The notes under the pieces were generated by a model, which ran no database searches, had not been told where the DNA came from, and worked only from the letters and a program-made list of their open reading frames with translations. Positions 15,721-23,905 of a stretch of 64,000 nucleotides of DNA are shown here, in pieces. How positions within the stretch are numbered: the first letter of the stretch is position 1; each line of letters opens with the position of its first letter. This DNA comes from Mobilitalea torta (lineage in GTDB: Bacteria > Bacillota > Clostridia > Lachnospirales > Lachnospiraceae): the NCBI RefSeq assembly GCF_050433395.1, contig NZ_JBNPXH010000006.1, positions 269,622 through 333,621 on the forward strand, in the 5' to 3' direction. The translations under genes and the position numbers were made by a program.

Positions 15721-15799
15721 ATATAGATGAGAGGGGGAACGGATCCATGCCGGCACTTTCATGGCGATTTGTGCGGGACAGGGCAGGGACATAAATATG
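15721..15799 (+). repeat. Leader repeat, copy B
   Basis: This is the second copy of the segment at 5983-6060, ending at the ATG of a BlaI-type regulator. Here CCATG and CATGG flank the central GCACTTT, and AGGG sits 8 bases before the start, so it also supplies the ribosome site. See copy A for the shared words. Confidence 0.7.
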
Positions 15800-16156
15800 G
15801 AGAGTTTAAAAATATTTGACGCCGAATACCGCTTTATGTGCATTGTCTGGGAAAAAGAACCGATTAACTCTACGGAGCTGGTCAAGCTGTGCCAAAGCAA
15901 ATTCGGGTGGAAAAAATCCACTACCTATTCCGTAATTAAACGGTTGTCGGAGCGGGGGGTATTGAAAAATGAAAATGCTGTAGTGACTGCCCTTGTTCAA
16001 CGGATGCAGGTACAAAAATACGAGAGTGAGCATTTGTTGGAAAAGGCATTCGATAATTCATTGCCCTCCTTTGTTGCTGCATTTTTACAAAACAAGAAGC
16101 TCACCCAAAGTGAGGCGGAGCAAATCAAGAAAATGATTGAGGAGGCGACGAAATGA
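15797..16156 (+). CDS. BlaI/MecI/CopY-family transcriptional repressor
   Basis: This is a winged-helix repressor of 119 residues. The DNA-binding half includes FMCIVWEKEPINSTELVKL and KKSTTYSVIKRLSERGVL, the usual recognition-helix region; the C-terminal half is a helical dimer region. In the known systems BlaI is cleaved or displaced when a BlaR1-type sensor meets a beta-lactam. The stop overlaps the start of the BlaR1-like gene (ATGA). The start ATG 15797 ends the leader repeat; the frame is open to 15761 without a ribosome site. I found no clear BlaI dyad upstream. Confidence 0.88.
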   Translation: MESLKIFDAEYRFMCIVWEKEPINSTELVKLCQSKFGWKKSTTYSVIKRLSERGVLKNENAVVTALVQRMQVQKYESEHLLEKAFDNSLPSFVAAFLQNKKLTQSEAEQIKKMIEEATK

Positions 16157-17631
16157 GCAGATTCCTAAGTCTTCTTGCCTTTGGTGAAACAGGCGTAAAA
16201 GAAAGAGTAAAGAATATTCTGCATTATAAAAAATCGAAAATTTGGGTAAGTGCTGTGGCAATCATAATGGTTGCTGCAGTCAGTCTTATTCTTATGATCA
16301 GCAGGCAGGCGGAAGGAACCTCTGCAGCTTTGCAGGAAGAAAAGGGGCAGAGCAGTCAGGGCGGCCCAGACATCCAAAGCAGCATAAATGACCAGGGAAG
16401 CCCGAATGATGCTTCGAATCCAATGGAAGCTACTCCTTCTCAACTCCCCGATACGATATATGCCGATGCGGAATACAACAAAATAAAAATTTCATCTCTT
16501 TCAGAAAATAAAGGAGTTGCAGCATCAGATATGTTTGAAACAACCAACGCCCGGGCAGTGTCATACATTGATGAGAGTATAAGAGGAAGCAAGCACTCCG
16601 AGCATAAGGAGAGCCTGAAAAACAATTATACGGATCAATACCAGATTGAGGTGTCAAATGAAATCGGAGGATATAGCTGCCTGCTTTACTATGATACGCT
16701 GAATAATAAAGCGTATATCGAAAGGGATGGCGGTCTTTGCGATACAGGGACAGATTTCGCGCGCTATATTGCATCCCTTTTTGAGCATACGGATATTACT
16801 TTCGACATGGATGCCCCAGCATTGTTTGAAGCCTATGGATGGACCCTTGATTACCAGATAAGCGGGATGAAAAACAAGCTTGGTGACATCAAGGCTCTGT
16901 CCGGTTTTAATCCAAATGCATATTATTTTGCCTATAACAATGAGCTGTCAAAGGATATCGGCCTTGATATGGGCGCATATTCCAACACCACGAATCTTGA
17001 AGTTGAAATTTATAAAATCCGCGAAAGCATGCCCCAGGAGTTTTATCCGATCCAGAATTGCAGAGGGATTGCCGTAAAAAGCGAAGGAAGAATAATCGGC
17101 GCCTTCATCAGTGCGGGGCGGCATAGCACCTTTAACGCCTGCAGTCTGAAAGGAAACAGCTTTGAAAAAATAACCGGCCAGACTATTAACGATTGGCTTG
17201 CGGGCAAAGTGAAAGCGGATATTGAGGAAGACAGGTTGTCCCAGCTGAAGCCGGAGGAGATTATCGAAGAATATTTCAAGGCCCTGGATAAACAGGATTC
17301 CGAGACGGCAAAATACTGTATGTCGAAGAAAACTCTGATTGACAATTTGTCCGTCAATATGCCGGATGAAGAACTGTTCAACAAGGAGCAGGGAATTCCT
17401 TTAACGGATGCCCATATTGGAGAATCAAATTTTGATAATCTAAAATCTGTAAAGCTGTCAAAAGTCGAACCAATCGGAGAAGACGATGAAAATACCAGAA
17501 GATTTCGTGTCTATGCAGATCTTCAATACAGGGAGGATCGAACCATAAGCAGCGGGGAACAATTCTGGGACTGCAGTATGGTTTATGAATCGCCTCAAAC
17601 CGGGTGGAAAATAGAAGACTTTGGGCATTAG
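16153..17631 (+). CDS. BlaR1/M56-like membrane protein lacking the peptidase domain
   Basis: The 492-residue protein starts SRFLSLLAFGETGVKERVKNIL and continues with one membrane helix (about 30-50). In full-length M56/BlaR1 proteins of Clostridia a very similar LLAFGE-VKxRVxNIL stretch follows the zinc-peptidase domain and precedes the last membrane helix. The peptidase part and its HEXXH motif are absent here. The rest is a Ser/Gln-rich linker and an extracytoplasmic region; the last 120 residues (from EEIIEEYFKALDKQDSETAK) resemble DUF4829-type domains, a tentative call. The ATGA overlap with the BlaI gene is intact, so the protein may be an in-frame deletion product still made from the operon. 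Confidence 0.8.
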   Translation: MSRFLSLLAFGETGVKERVKNILHYKKSKIWVSAVAIIMVAAVSLILMISRQAEGTSAALQEEKGQSSQGGPDIQSSINDQGSPNDASNPMEATPSQLPDTIYADAEYNKIKISSLSENKGVAASDMFETTNARAVSYIDESIRGSKHSEHKESLKNNYTDQYQIEVSNEIGGYSCLLYYDTLNNKAYIERDGGLCDTGTDFARYIASLFEHTDITFDMDAPALFEAYGWTLDYQISGMKNKLGDIKALSGFNPNAYYFAYNNELSKDIGLDMGAYSNTTNLEVEIYKIRESMPQEFYPIQNCRGIAVKSEGRIIGAFISAGRHSTFNACSLKGNSFEKITGQTINDWLAGKVKADIEEDRLSQLKPEEIIEEYFKALDKQDSETAKYCMSKKTLIDNLSVNMPDEELFNKEQGIPLTDAHIGESNFDNLKSVKLSKVEPIGEDDENTRRFRVYADLQYREDRTISSGEQFWDCSMVYESPQTGWKIEDFGH

Positions 17632-17656
17632 AGCATCGAAATTGTTAATTTAATGC

Positions 17657-17685
17657 TTGCAATTGTCGCAGGTTTATGTTAGAGT
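17657..17685 (+). promoter_or_regulatory. Promoter of rplS
   Basis: TTGCAA (17657-17662), 17-base spacer, TAGAGT (17680-17685). Transcription would start near 17692 and give a leader of about 117 bases. Confidence 0.55.
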
Positions 17686-17737
17686 AAATTGTTGTGAGAT
17701 GGGATGGTCCTCTGGTACCGTGTATGGAGTATATTCA

Positions 17738-17771
17738 GCGATATTAGCATAATAACTGCTTATCGTATCGC
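17738..17771 (+). promoter_or_regulatory. Hairpin in the rplS leader (possible L19 autoregulatory element)
   Basis: GCGATA (17738-17743) pairs with TATCGC (17766-17771), with a weaker TTAGCA/TGCTTA stem inside, about 20 bases before the ribosome site. Leaders regulating L19 are known in low-GC Gram-positives, but I cannot match this one to the known consensus by eye. Confidence 0.35.
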
Positions 17772-17808
17772 GTATCAAGAACATCTAAATATGAAGGAGG
17801 TCACAAAA

Positions 17809-18156
17809 ATGAACGATATTATTAAAAGTATTGAAGCCGAGCAGTTGAAGGCAGAGGTTGCCAGCTTTAACGTAGGCGACACGGTTAAGGTTTACGCAAA
17901 GGTAAAGGAAGGTAACCGTGAGAGACTTCAGGTTTTTGAAGGCACCGTATTAAAGAGACAGAATGGTGGAGCAAGGGAGACCTTTACGGTAAGAAAGACA
18001 TCCAACGGTATTGGTGTTGAGAAGACTTGGCCGCTGCACAGTCCCAGCATTGACCGGATCGAGGTAACCAGACGCGGTAAGGTCAGACAGGCTAAGCTGT
18101 TCTATTTGCGTGATAGAGTAGGTAAGAGAGCTAAGGTAAAAGAGTTAATCAGATAG
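17809..18156 (+). CDS. rplS: 50S ribosomal protein L19
   Basis: L19 sits at the subunit interface near bridges to the 30S subunit. The 115-residue sequence has the family signatures FNVGDTVKVYAKVKEGNRER and LPHSP-like WPLHSPSIDRIEV, ending FYLRDRVGKRAKVKELIR. ATG 17809 follows AAGGAGG with 8 bases between. The frame is open upstream to 17704 but without support. A terminator follows. Confidence 0.97.
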   Translation: MNDIIKSIEAEQLKAEVASFNVGDTVKVYAKVKEGNRERLQVFEGTVLKRQNGGARETFTVRKTSNGIGVEKTWPLHSPSIDRIEVTRRGKVRQAKLFYLRDRVGKRAKVKELIR

Positions 18157-18163
18157 TACAACG

Positions 18164-18196
18164 AAGGGACAATGCTTAATAGATTGTCCCTTTTTT
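18164..18196 (+). terminator. Intrinsic terminator after rplS
   Basis: AAGGGACAAT and ATTGTCCC-TT form a 10-bp stem around a 9-base loop, ending in a T run (18189-18196). Confidence 0.85.
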
Positions 18197-18230
18197 ATCA
18201 TATGGGATCAAGAAAGGACAGGTCATCCGT

Positions 18231-18833
18231 ATGGATTTTGATTTTGATAAAGAAAGTAAAAAACCGCTGGTTATGAAAATCTTTATTGAGGTATTTATCT
18301 GGGCGGCACAGATTGCGGCAGTGATTTTTCTGGCCTATTTTATCGTATACTATGCCCTGGAGCGGACGGAAGTGGTAGGAATCTCCATGGAGAATACCTT
18401 GTTTGACGGGGAACAGATTATTATTAATAAATTCTCCTACCGTTTTACTGATCCGAAGCGTTTTGATGTGATTGTCTTTAAGCAGAGCGGGGAAGAGCAC
18501 AGCTATTATGATATCAAGCGGATTATCGCCCTTCCGGAAGAGACCGTCCATTTTCAGGATGGAGAGATCTATATTGACGGAGAGCCTGTCAAGGAAGTCG
18601 TCAATGTGGAGCCTATGGGAAATTACGGGCTTGCCGCGGAAGAGATTAAATTAGAAGAGAATGAATATTTTGTACTGGGTGATAATCGCAATAACAGCGA
18701 GGACAGCCGTTTTGCCAGTGTGGGCATGATACGGCGGGAGGAAATCGTCGGTAAGGCATTCATTCGGATATCCCCCTTTAATTTTGTAAATAAGCTGAAT
18801 TTGCTTAAAGAAACAGAGAAAGAAAAAGAGTAA
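18231..18833 (+). CDS. lepB: Type I signal peptidase
   Basis: This enzyme removes signal peptides from exported proteins at the outer face of the membrane. The 200-residue protein has one N-terminal membrane anchor (about 17-42) and the Ser/Lys dyad: Ser52 in GISMENTL and Lys96 in YDIKRIIALPEE. The later box GDNRNNSEDSRFASVG is also present. The length fits SipS-type enzymes. It follows the L19 terminator and precedes rbgA. Confidence 0.96.
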   Translation: MDFDFDKESKKPLVMKIFIEVFIWAAQIAAVIFLAYFIVYYALERTEVVGISMENTLFDGEQIIINKFSYRFTDPKRFDVIVFKQSGEEHSYYDIKRIIALPEETVHFQDGEIYIDGEPVKEVVNVEPMGNYGLAAEEIKLEENEYFVLGDNRNNSEDSRFASVGMIRREEIVGKAFIRISPFNFVNKLNLLKETEKEKE

Positions 18834-18870
18834 GAGGCCGGGCAAAATGTCCGGCGGCAGGAGGTAATCA

Positions 18871-19746
18871 ATGCATTTTCAATGGTATCCCGGTCATATG
18901 GCGAAGGCAAAACGGTCCATGCAGGAGGATATGAAGCTGATTGATGTGGTGATTGAGCTGGTAGATGCCAGAATACCATATTCCAGTATGAATCCGGATA
19001 TTGATACGCTGGCACAGAATAAATCCAGGGTAATGCTGCTCAATAAGGCAGATATGGCGGATCAGCGTTATAATCAGGCATGGAAGGAATATTTTGAGCA
19101 GAAGGGTTATTATGCCACCCTGGTGAATTCCCGGAGCGGTGCAGGGGTGAAGCAGGTTCAGGATATCGTGAACAAGGCATGTCAGGCCAAGATAGAGCGT
19201 GACCGCAGGAGGGGCATCTTAAACCGTCCTGTCCGGGCCATGATCGTCGGTATTCCCAATGTGGGGAAATCCACTTTTATTAACAGCTTTGTAGGAAAGG
19301 CTTCCACGAAGACGGGGAATAAGCCGGGGGTTACCAAGGGAAAGCAGTGGATTCGCCTGAGCAAGACCATAGAGCTGCTGGATACACCGGGAATTCTCTG
19401 GCCTAAATTTGAGGATCAGTCCGTAGGTCTGAAGCTGGCCCTGATCGGCTCCATTAATGATAATATTGTGGATACGTCGGAGATGTCCTTGGAGTTGATT
19501 CTGCTGCTTCATAAGCACTACCCGGAGGTTTTGCAAAGCCGTTACGGGGTGGAGATGCCGGAGGGGGAACTGGATATTCCCCGGGCTGCGGCGGTGCTGG
19601 AGGAGATAGCCAGAAAGCGTTCCTGCCTGTTAAAGGGCGGGGAACCGGATCTGGAGCGTGCTGCAAGCCTGTTTATTGATGATTTCCGGAGTACAAAGCT
19701 GGGAAATATCACCCTGGAGTTTCCGCTGGAGAATAAAAACCCGTAA
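18871..19746 (+). CDS. rbgA: Ribosome biogenesis GTPase RbgA (YlqF)
   Basis: RbgA is a circularly permuted GTPase needed for late 50S assembly. The 291-residue protein begins HFQWYPGHMAKAKR; the GTPase motifs run in permuted order, with G4 NKAD first, then G1 GIPNVGKST, and G3 DTPG after KPGVTKGKQW. GGAGG is close to the ATG. The rplS-lepB-rbgA-rnhB order is typical for Firmicutes. Confidence 0.96.
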   Translation: MHFQWYPGHMAKAKRSMQEDMKLIDVVIELVDARIPYSSMNPDIDTLAQNKSRVMLLNKADMADQRYNQAWKEYFEQKGYYATLVNSRSGAGVKQVQDIVNKACQAKIERDRRRGILNRPVRAMIVGIPNVGKSTFINSFVGKASTKTGNKPGVTKGKQWIRLSKTIELLDTPGILWPKFEDQSVGLKLALIGSINDNIVDTSEMSLELILLLHKHYPEVLQSRYGVEMPEGELDIPRAAAVLEEIARKRSCLLKGGEPDLERAASLFIDDFRSTKLGNITLEFPLENKNP

Positions 19747-19855
19747 GCGGCTTCTTGCCTGTGGGGTGATGCAGGGGGGGAGGGCATGCTGCTCCCTCAC
19801 ACAGGATAGAAGGCATATGATTGTATCAAAAACACAAGAAAAAGGAGGGCTCTCC

Positions 19856-20650
19856 ATGTTAGCCGGAAAAGGTCCCAAGGATACGGTTCCGAAAAAGATA
19901 TCCATGATTAAACTGGAATTTATGCAAGCCTCGGCAGAGGAGATTCCCGGACTGCTGGATCAATATGCATCGGACCAGCGAAGCGGGGTTATTACGGTCT
20001 GCAATCAGTACCGCAGCCGGGCACAGGCACTTCAGAAGGAATTGGAGCGCTTGGATAAAATGAAGGAATATGAAAGAAAATATAGTGAATTCGAATATAT
20101 TTGCGGTATTGATGAGGTGGGCAGGGGTCCCCTCGCCGGGCCGGTCATTGCCGCGGCGGTCATCCTTCCGAAGGATTGTAATATCTTATATATTAATGAC
20201 TCCAAACAGCTCACGGAGAAGAAGAGGGAGGAGTTGTATGATGAGATCATAGATAAGGCAATTGCCTTCGGTCTGGGAAGCGTTCCCCCGGATCAGATCG
20301 ATGAGGTCAATATATTGCAGGCCACCTATGAAGCCATGCGCAAGGCCATCGGAAATCTTAGCGTTAAACCGGATATACTGTTAAACGACGCGGTTACCAT
20401 ACCGGGGATTTCCATCCGCCAGGTTCCGATTATCAAGGGGGATGCCAAGAGCATCTCCATTGCGGCGGCCAGCATAGTAGCCAAGGTGACGAGGGACCGC
20501 ATGATGGGAGCCTATCACCAGGTCTTTCCCCAATATGATTTTGCCGGTAATAAGGGATATGGCTCCGCCAGGCATATAGAAGCCATCCGCCAGCATGGTC
20601 TGACGCCGATTCACCGCAGATCCTTTGTGAAGAATTTTGCTCCGGCTTAA
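19856..20650 (+). CDS. rnhB: Ribonuclease HII
   Basis: RNase HII removes ribonucleotides from DNA and cleaves RNA in RNA-DNA hybrids. The 264-residue protein has an N-terminal extension of about 80 residues, usual in Firmicutes, then the catalytic IDEVGRGPLAGP (Asp86, Glu87), NDSKQLTEKKREEL and the second Asp in IIKGDAKSISIAAASIVAK. The C-terminal GY-box reads NKGYGSARHIEAI. The start ATG 19856 follows AAAGGAGG; the frame is open far upstream but lacks a site there. The next gene starts 26 bases later. Confidence 0.95.
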   Translation: MLAGKGPKDTVPKKISMIKLEFMQASAEEIPGLLDQYASDQRSGVITVCNQYRSRAQALQKELERLDKMKEYERKYSEFEYICGIDEVGRGPLAGPVIAAAVILPKDCNILYINDSKQLTEKKREELYDEIIDKAIAFGLGSVPPDQIDEVNILQATYEAMRKAIGNLSVKPDILLNDAVTIPGISIRQVPIIKGDAKSISIAAASIVAKVTRDRMMGAYHQVFPQYDFAGNKGYGSARHIEAIRQHGLTPIHRRSFVKNFAPA

Positions 20651-20676
20651 TGCAAGACGGGGGGAAAGGAGGCTTT

Positions 20677-21012
20677 ATGGAAGAATCCAGACAGGAAGGA
20701 AACAACCAAAAGCAGCAAGAGGCTGATTTCATATTCAAGAATAAAACCGCTGTCGCACTTTCCTATGAGGCCGGTGAGGATGCCCCCAAGGTCATCGCCA
20801 CAGGAAAGGGCTATCTTGCCGAGAAGATCATCAACCGGGCCCGGGAGGCCCAGGTTCCGCTGCATCAGGATGCGAAGCTGGCGGATACCCTGTCCAGGCT
20901 GGAGCTTGGGGAGATGATCCCTCCCGAGCTATATGAGATTGTAGCTGAGATTCTGGTTTTTGTTGACCGGATGGACCGAATCAAGGGTAAGGCAGGTATG
21001 GAGGATGAATAA
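20677..21012 (+). CDS. Stand-alone FlhB C-terminal-like protein
   Basis: The 111-residue protein resembles the cytoplasmic C-terminal domain of FlhB/YscU export switch proteins: NKTAVALSYEAGEDAPKVIATGKGYLAEKII aligns with the part after the NPTH autocleavage site, and EMIPPELYEIVAEILVFVDR with the end of the domain. There is no membrane part and no NPTH site. Such FlhB-like tails occur next to rnhB in Gram-positives; their role outside flagella is not established. ATG 20677 follows AAAGGAGG. It overlaps yraN by 8 bases. Confidence 0.85.
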   Translation: MEESRQEGNNQKQQEADFIFKNKTAVALSYEAGEDAPKVIATGKGYLAEKIINRAREAQVPLHQDAKLADTLSRLELGEMIPPELYEIVAEILVFVDRMDRIKGKAGMEDE

Positions 21013-21355
21013 GCGGGCCGTGGGTTCTGAATTCGAGCAGCAGGCAGCCGGATATCTTGCGGACCGGGGATATACTATTTTGGAGCGCAACTTCCGCTGC
21101 AGAATCGGGGAGATTGACCTGATCGCCAGAAACGAAGGCTATCTCTGCTTTATTGAGGTAAAATACCGCTCCAGTTCCTCCAGCGGTTACCCGTCGGAAG
21201 CCGTTACGCCCCATAAGATACGAAAAATTGTTCACACGGCGGAATTCTACCTGCTGCTGCACCGGCTTCCCGTAGATACCCCCTGCCGTTTTGATGTTGT
21301 CGTCATTCTCGACAATGAGATTTCCCTCATTAAAAATGCCTTTGACGGGATATAA
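21005..21355 (+). CDS. yraN: YraN family (UPF0102) predicted endonuclease-fold protein
   Basis: The 116-residue protein has the restriction-endonuclease-like core of the YraN family: GSEFEQQAAGYLADRGY, then GEIDLIARNEGYLCFIEVKYR with Asp and Glu-x-Lys in catalytic positions. It is often encoded with rnhB. The exact biological role is not known. It starts inside the end of the FlhB-like gene, so translation is probably coupled. Confidence 0.9.
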   Translation: MNKRAVGSEFEQQAAGYLADRGYTILERNFRCRIGEIDLIARNEGYLCFIEVKYRSSSSSGYPSEAVTPHKIRKIVHTAEFYLLLHRLPVDTPCRFDVVVILDNEISLIKNAFDGI

Positions 21356-21485
21356 TCCCGTCGCTGTGAAGCCAAAATAAAGTTATGAGCAAGCAGCTAA
21401 ACGGCCGAAGCTTATTGACCGAAAGCTATTGGCATACTGGGAATATCCCATTCCTCCGATTCAGAAGAAAGGCCAGGTGATTTCT

Positions 21486-22337
21486 ATGAAATTTCAGAAT
21501 TCCTCTGACGCGCAAATTGATTTTAGCAGGGAGGTCCCCTATCTGTCCTTCCCTGTCCTCTCAGAGCTTCCCTTTATCCGGCACGGCTTTTCTACCCGTC
21601 TGGGCGGGGTCAGCGAGGGTGTTTATTCCTCTATGAATCTCGGCAACACCACCGGCCTGGCTCCGGATGCTCCCGAAAATATCAGGGAGAACTTCCGCCG
21701 GATGGCAGAGGGCATTGGAGTGGATATAGGCAGCCTGGTACTATCCCAGCAGGTCCATAAGACCAATATCCGTCTTGTCACCGGGGAGGACCGCGGAAAA
21801 GGGGTCCTGCGTCCCCGAGGCTATGCGGAGATCGACGGTCTGATCACCCAGGAACCTAATGTAACCCTGGTTACCAAGTACGCGGACTGTGTGCCCTTAT
21901 ATTTTGTAGATGTGAACCGGCGTTCCATCGGCCTTTCCCATTCGGGATGGCGGGGAACAGTGGCAGAGATCGGCAGAATTACCGCAGAAGAGATGCACAA
22001 GCACTTCGGCAGCCGCCTGGAGGATATCATCGCTGTGATCGGCCCCTCCATCTGCCATGACTGCTTCGAAATCGGCGTCGAAGTAGCCGCAGAGTTCGAA
22101 CGTGTCTTCCCCGGAGCCTATGATACCGGTATTCTGACACCCCGTAGTGAAGCCGGTAAGTTCAGCTGTGATTTATGGGAAGCCAACCGTCAAATTCTAT
22201 TACTGGCAGGTCTTTCTGAAGAGAACATCCATACCAGCAGAGTTTGTACCTGCTGCAACGAAGATCTGTTATTCTCCCATAGGAAAACCATGGGACAGCG
22301 GGGAAGTCTGGGAGCATTCCTGGCAATTACAGAATAG
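21486..22337 (+). CDS. pgeF: Peptidoglycan editing factor PgeF (YfiH, multicopper-oxidase-like)
   Basis: The 283-residue protein belongs to the YfiH/PgeF family, reported as a peptidoglycan-editing and purine-nucleoside-handling enzyme. Conserved parts are FSTRLGGVSEGVYSSMNLG, the QVHKTNI motif, KYADCVPLY, SHSGWRGTV, and CTCCNEDLLFSHRKT with the zinc Cys and His residues. The start ATG 21486 is six bases after AGGTGA; the earlier in-frame ATG at 21429 has no site. It ends the rnhB-yraN group. Confidence 0.9.
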   Translation: MKFQNSSDAQIDFSREVPYLSFPVLSELPFIRHGFSTRLGGVSEGVYSSMNLGNTTGLAPDAPENIRENFRRMAEGIGVDIGSLVLSQQVHKTNIRLVTGEDRGKGVLRPRGYAEIDGLITQEPNVTLVTKYADCVPLYFVDVNRRSIGLSHSGWRGTVAEIGRITAEEMHKHFGSRLEDIIAVIGPSICHDCFEIGVEVAAEFERVFPGAYDTGILTPRSEAGKFSCDLWEANRQILLLAGLSEENIHTSRVCTCCNEDLLFSHRKTMGQRGSLGAFLAITE

Positions 22338-22376
22338 AGTAAAAAATAACCACAGAGATGAAAATTGTACAATCAC

Positions 22377-22440
22377 GTAGCAGTGGAGAATGTGGCTGGG
22401 AGTACTAAGCCCTCCTCCCAGCCACATTCTCCACTGTTAC
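22377..22440. repeat. Long perfect inverted repeat between pgeF and der
   Basis: 22381-22402 and 22415-22436 are exactly complementary over 22 bases (beginning CAGTGGAGAATGTGGCTGGG), with 12 bases of loop; four more pairs including one G-U extend the stem to 26. The sequence after it (TTACTCTTCACTACC) is not a T run, so it is not a simple terminator. It could be a bidirectional terminator, an RNA-stabilising hairpin or a small mobile palindrome. Confidence 0.75.
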
Positions 22441-22579
22441 TCTTCACTACCTCCCCTTTGTATGGTGATGGAATCTTCTTTACAAACTCATGTACGTATT
22501 GTACAATCAGATGGAAAGTTCGTGACTAATTCAGTCACTCTTTAATAAGGAAAGTAATAAGGAAAGGCACAGGTATAAT

Positions 22580-23905
22580 ATGAGCAAACCAATTGTAGCC
22601 ATTGTAGGCAGGCCCAATGTAGGCAAATCTACACTATTTAATGCCTTGGCGGGTGAGCGTATCTCCATCGTCAAGGATTATCCCGGTGTAACCAGAGACC
22701 GGATCTATGCCGATGTGACATGGCTGAACACACAATTTACCATGATAGATACCGGAGGAATTGAACCGGACAGCAAGGACGAGATGCTGTCCTATATGAG
22801 AAGCCAGGCTCAGACCGCCATTGATACGGCGGGGGTGATTATCTTCCTGGTGGATGTGAGACAGGGTCTGGTGGATGCTGACTTTAAGGTGGCCGATATG
22901 CTCCGCCGTTCCGGTAAGCCGGTGGTGCTGGTAGTAAACAAGGTGGACAGCTTTGAAAAGCTGATGGCCGATGTATATGAATTCTATAATCTGGGAATCG
23001 GAGAACCCTTTCCCATATCCGCTTCCGGAAAGTTGGGTCTTGGCGACATGCTGGATGAGGTGGTGAAGCATTTTACCTCCGGCAATATCCGGGAGGAGAA
23101 CGATGAAAGGCCCAGAATCGCCATTGTGGGAAAGCCCAATGTAGGGAAATCCTCTATCGTTAACAAACTGGTAGGGGAGACCAGGGTTATCGTTTCCAAT
23201 ATCGCAGGCACCACAAGGGATGCCATCGATACTCCCATCCGCCGCAACGGTAAGGAATATATACTGATTGATACGGCGGGTCTTCGCCGGAAGAGTAAAA
23301 TCAAAGAGGAGCTGGAGCGTTTCAGCATTATCCGCACCGTATCGGCTGTGGAGCGTGCGGACGTGGTGGTGCTTGTCATTGATGCGGAGGAAGGCGTGAC
23401 GGAACAGGATGCCAAGATCGCGGGCATTGCCCATGACAGGGGCAAGGGCATGATCATTGCCGTGAATAAATGGGATCTGATTGAGAAGAACAATAAGACG
23501 GTCAAGGAATATACGGCGGATATCCGGGAGATACTGTCCTTTATGCCGTATGCGGAGATTCTTTTTATCTCGGCGGAGACCGGTCAGAGGCTGCACAAGC
23601 TTTTTGAAATCATAGAGGTGGTAATCCAGAATCAGAATCTCCGCATTGCCACCGGGGTGCTGAATGAGATATTGATGGAAGCGGTCTCACTTCAGCAGCC
23701 GCCTTCGGACAAGGGCAGGCGTTTAAAATTATACTACATCACCCAGGTGTCCGTAAAACCTCCGACTTTCGTAATCTTTGTCAACGATAAAGAATTAATG
23801 CACTATTCTTATACCAGGTATATCGAGAATAAAATCCGGGAGGCCTTTGGTTTTGCCGGAACCTCATTAAAATTTATCATCAGGGAGCGAAAGGAGAACG
23901 CATAA
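22580..23905 (+). CDS. der: Ribosome biogenesis GTPase Der (EngA)
   Basis: Der is a 50S assembly factor with two GTPase domains in tandem and a C-terminal KH-like domain. The 441-residue length is standard. The first domain starts IVAIVGRPNVGKST and has DTGG and NKVD; the second has IVGKPNVGKSS, DTAGLRRKSKI and NKWD. The KH-like end contains NDKELMHYSYTRYIENKIREAFGF. Its TAA directly abuts the plsY ATG. Confidence 0.97.
   Translation: MSKPIVAIVGRPNVGKSTLFNALAGERISIVKDYPGVTRDRIYADVTWLNTQFTMIDTGGIEPDSKDEMLSYMRSQAQTAIDTAGVIIFLVDVRQGLVDADFKVADMLRRSGKPVVLVVNKVDSFEKLMADVYEFYNLGIGEPFPISASGKLGLGDMLDEVVKHFTSGNIREENDERPRIAIVGKPNVGKSSIVNKLVGETRVIVSNIAGTTRDAIDTPIRRNGKEYILIDTAGLRRKSKIKEELERFSIIRTVSAVERADVVVLVIDAEEGVTEQDAKIAGIAHDRGKGMIIAVNKWDLIEKNNKTVKEYTADIREILSFMPYAEILFISAETGQRLHKLFEIIEVVIQNQNLRIATGVLNEILMEAVSLQQPPSDKGRRLKLYYITQVSVKPPTFVIFVNDKELMHYSYTRYIENKIREAFGFAGTSLKFIIRERKENA

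Noticed and set aside
15623..15800. BlaI-type operators before the first BlaI gene
   Set aside because: No TCTAC-N4-GTAGA or TACA-type dyad was found; the only dyad is the trmD terminator stem.
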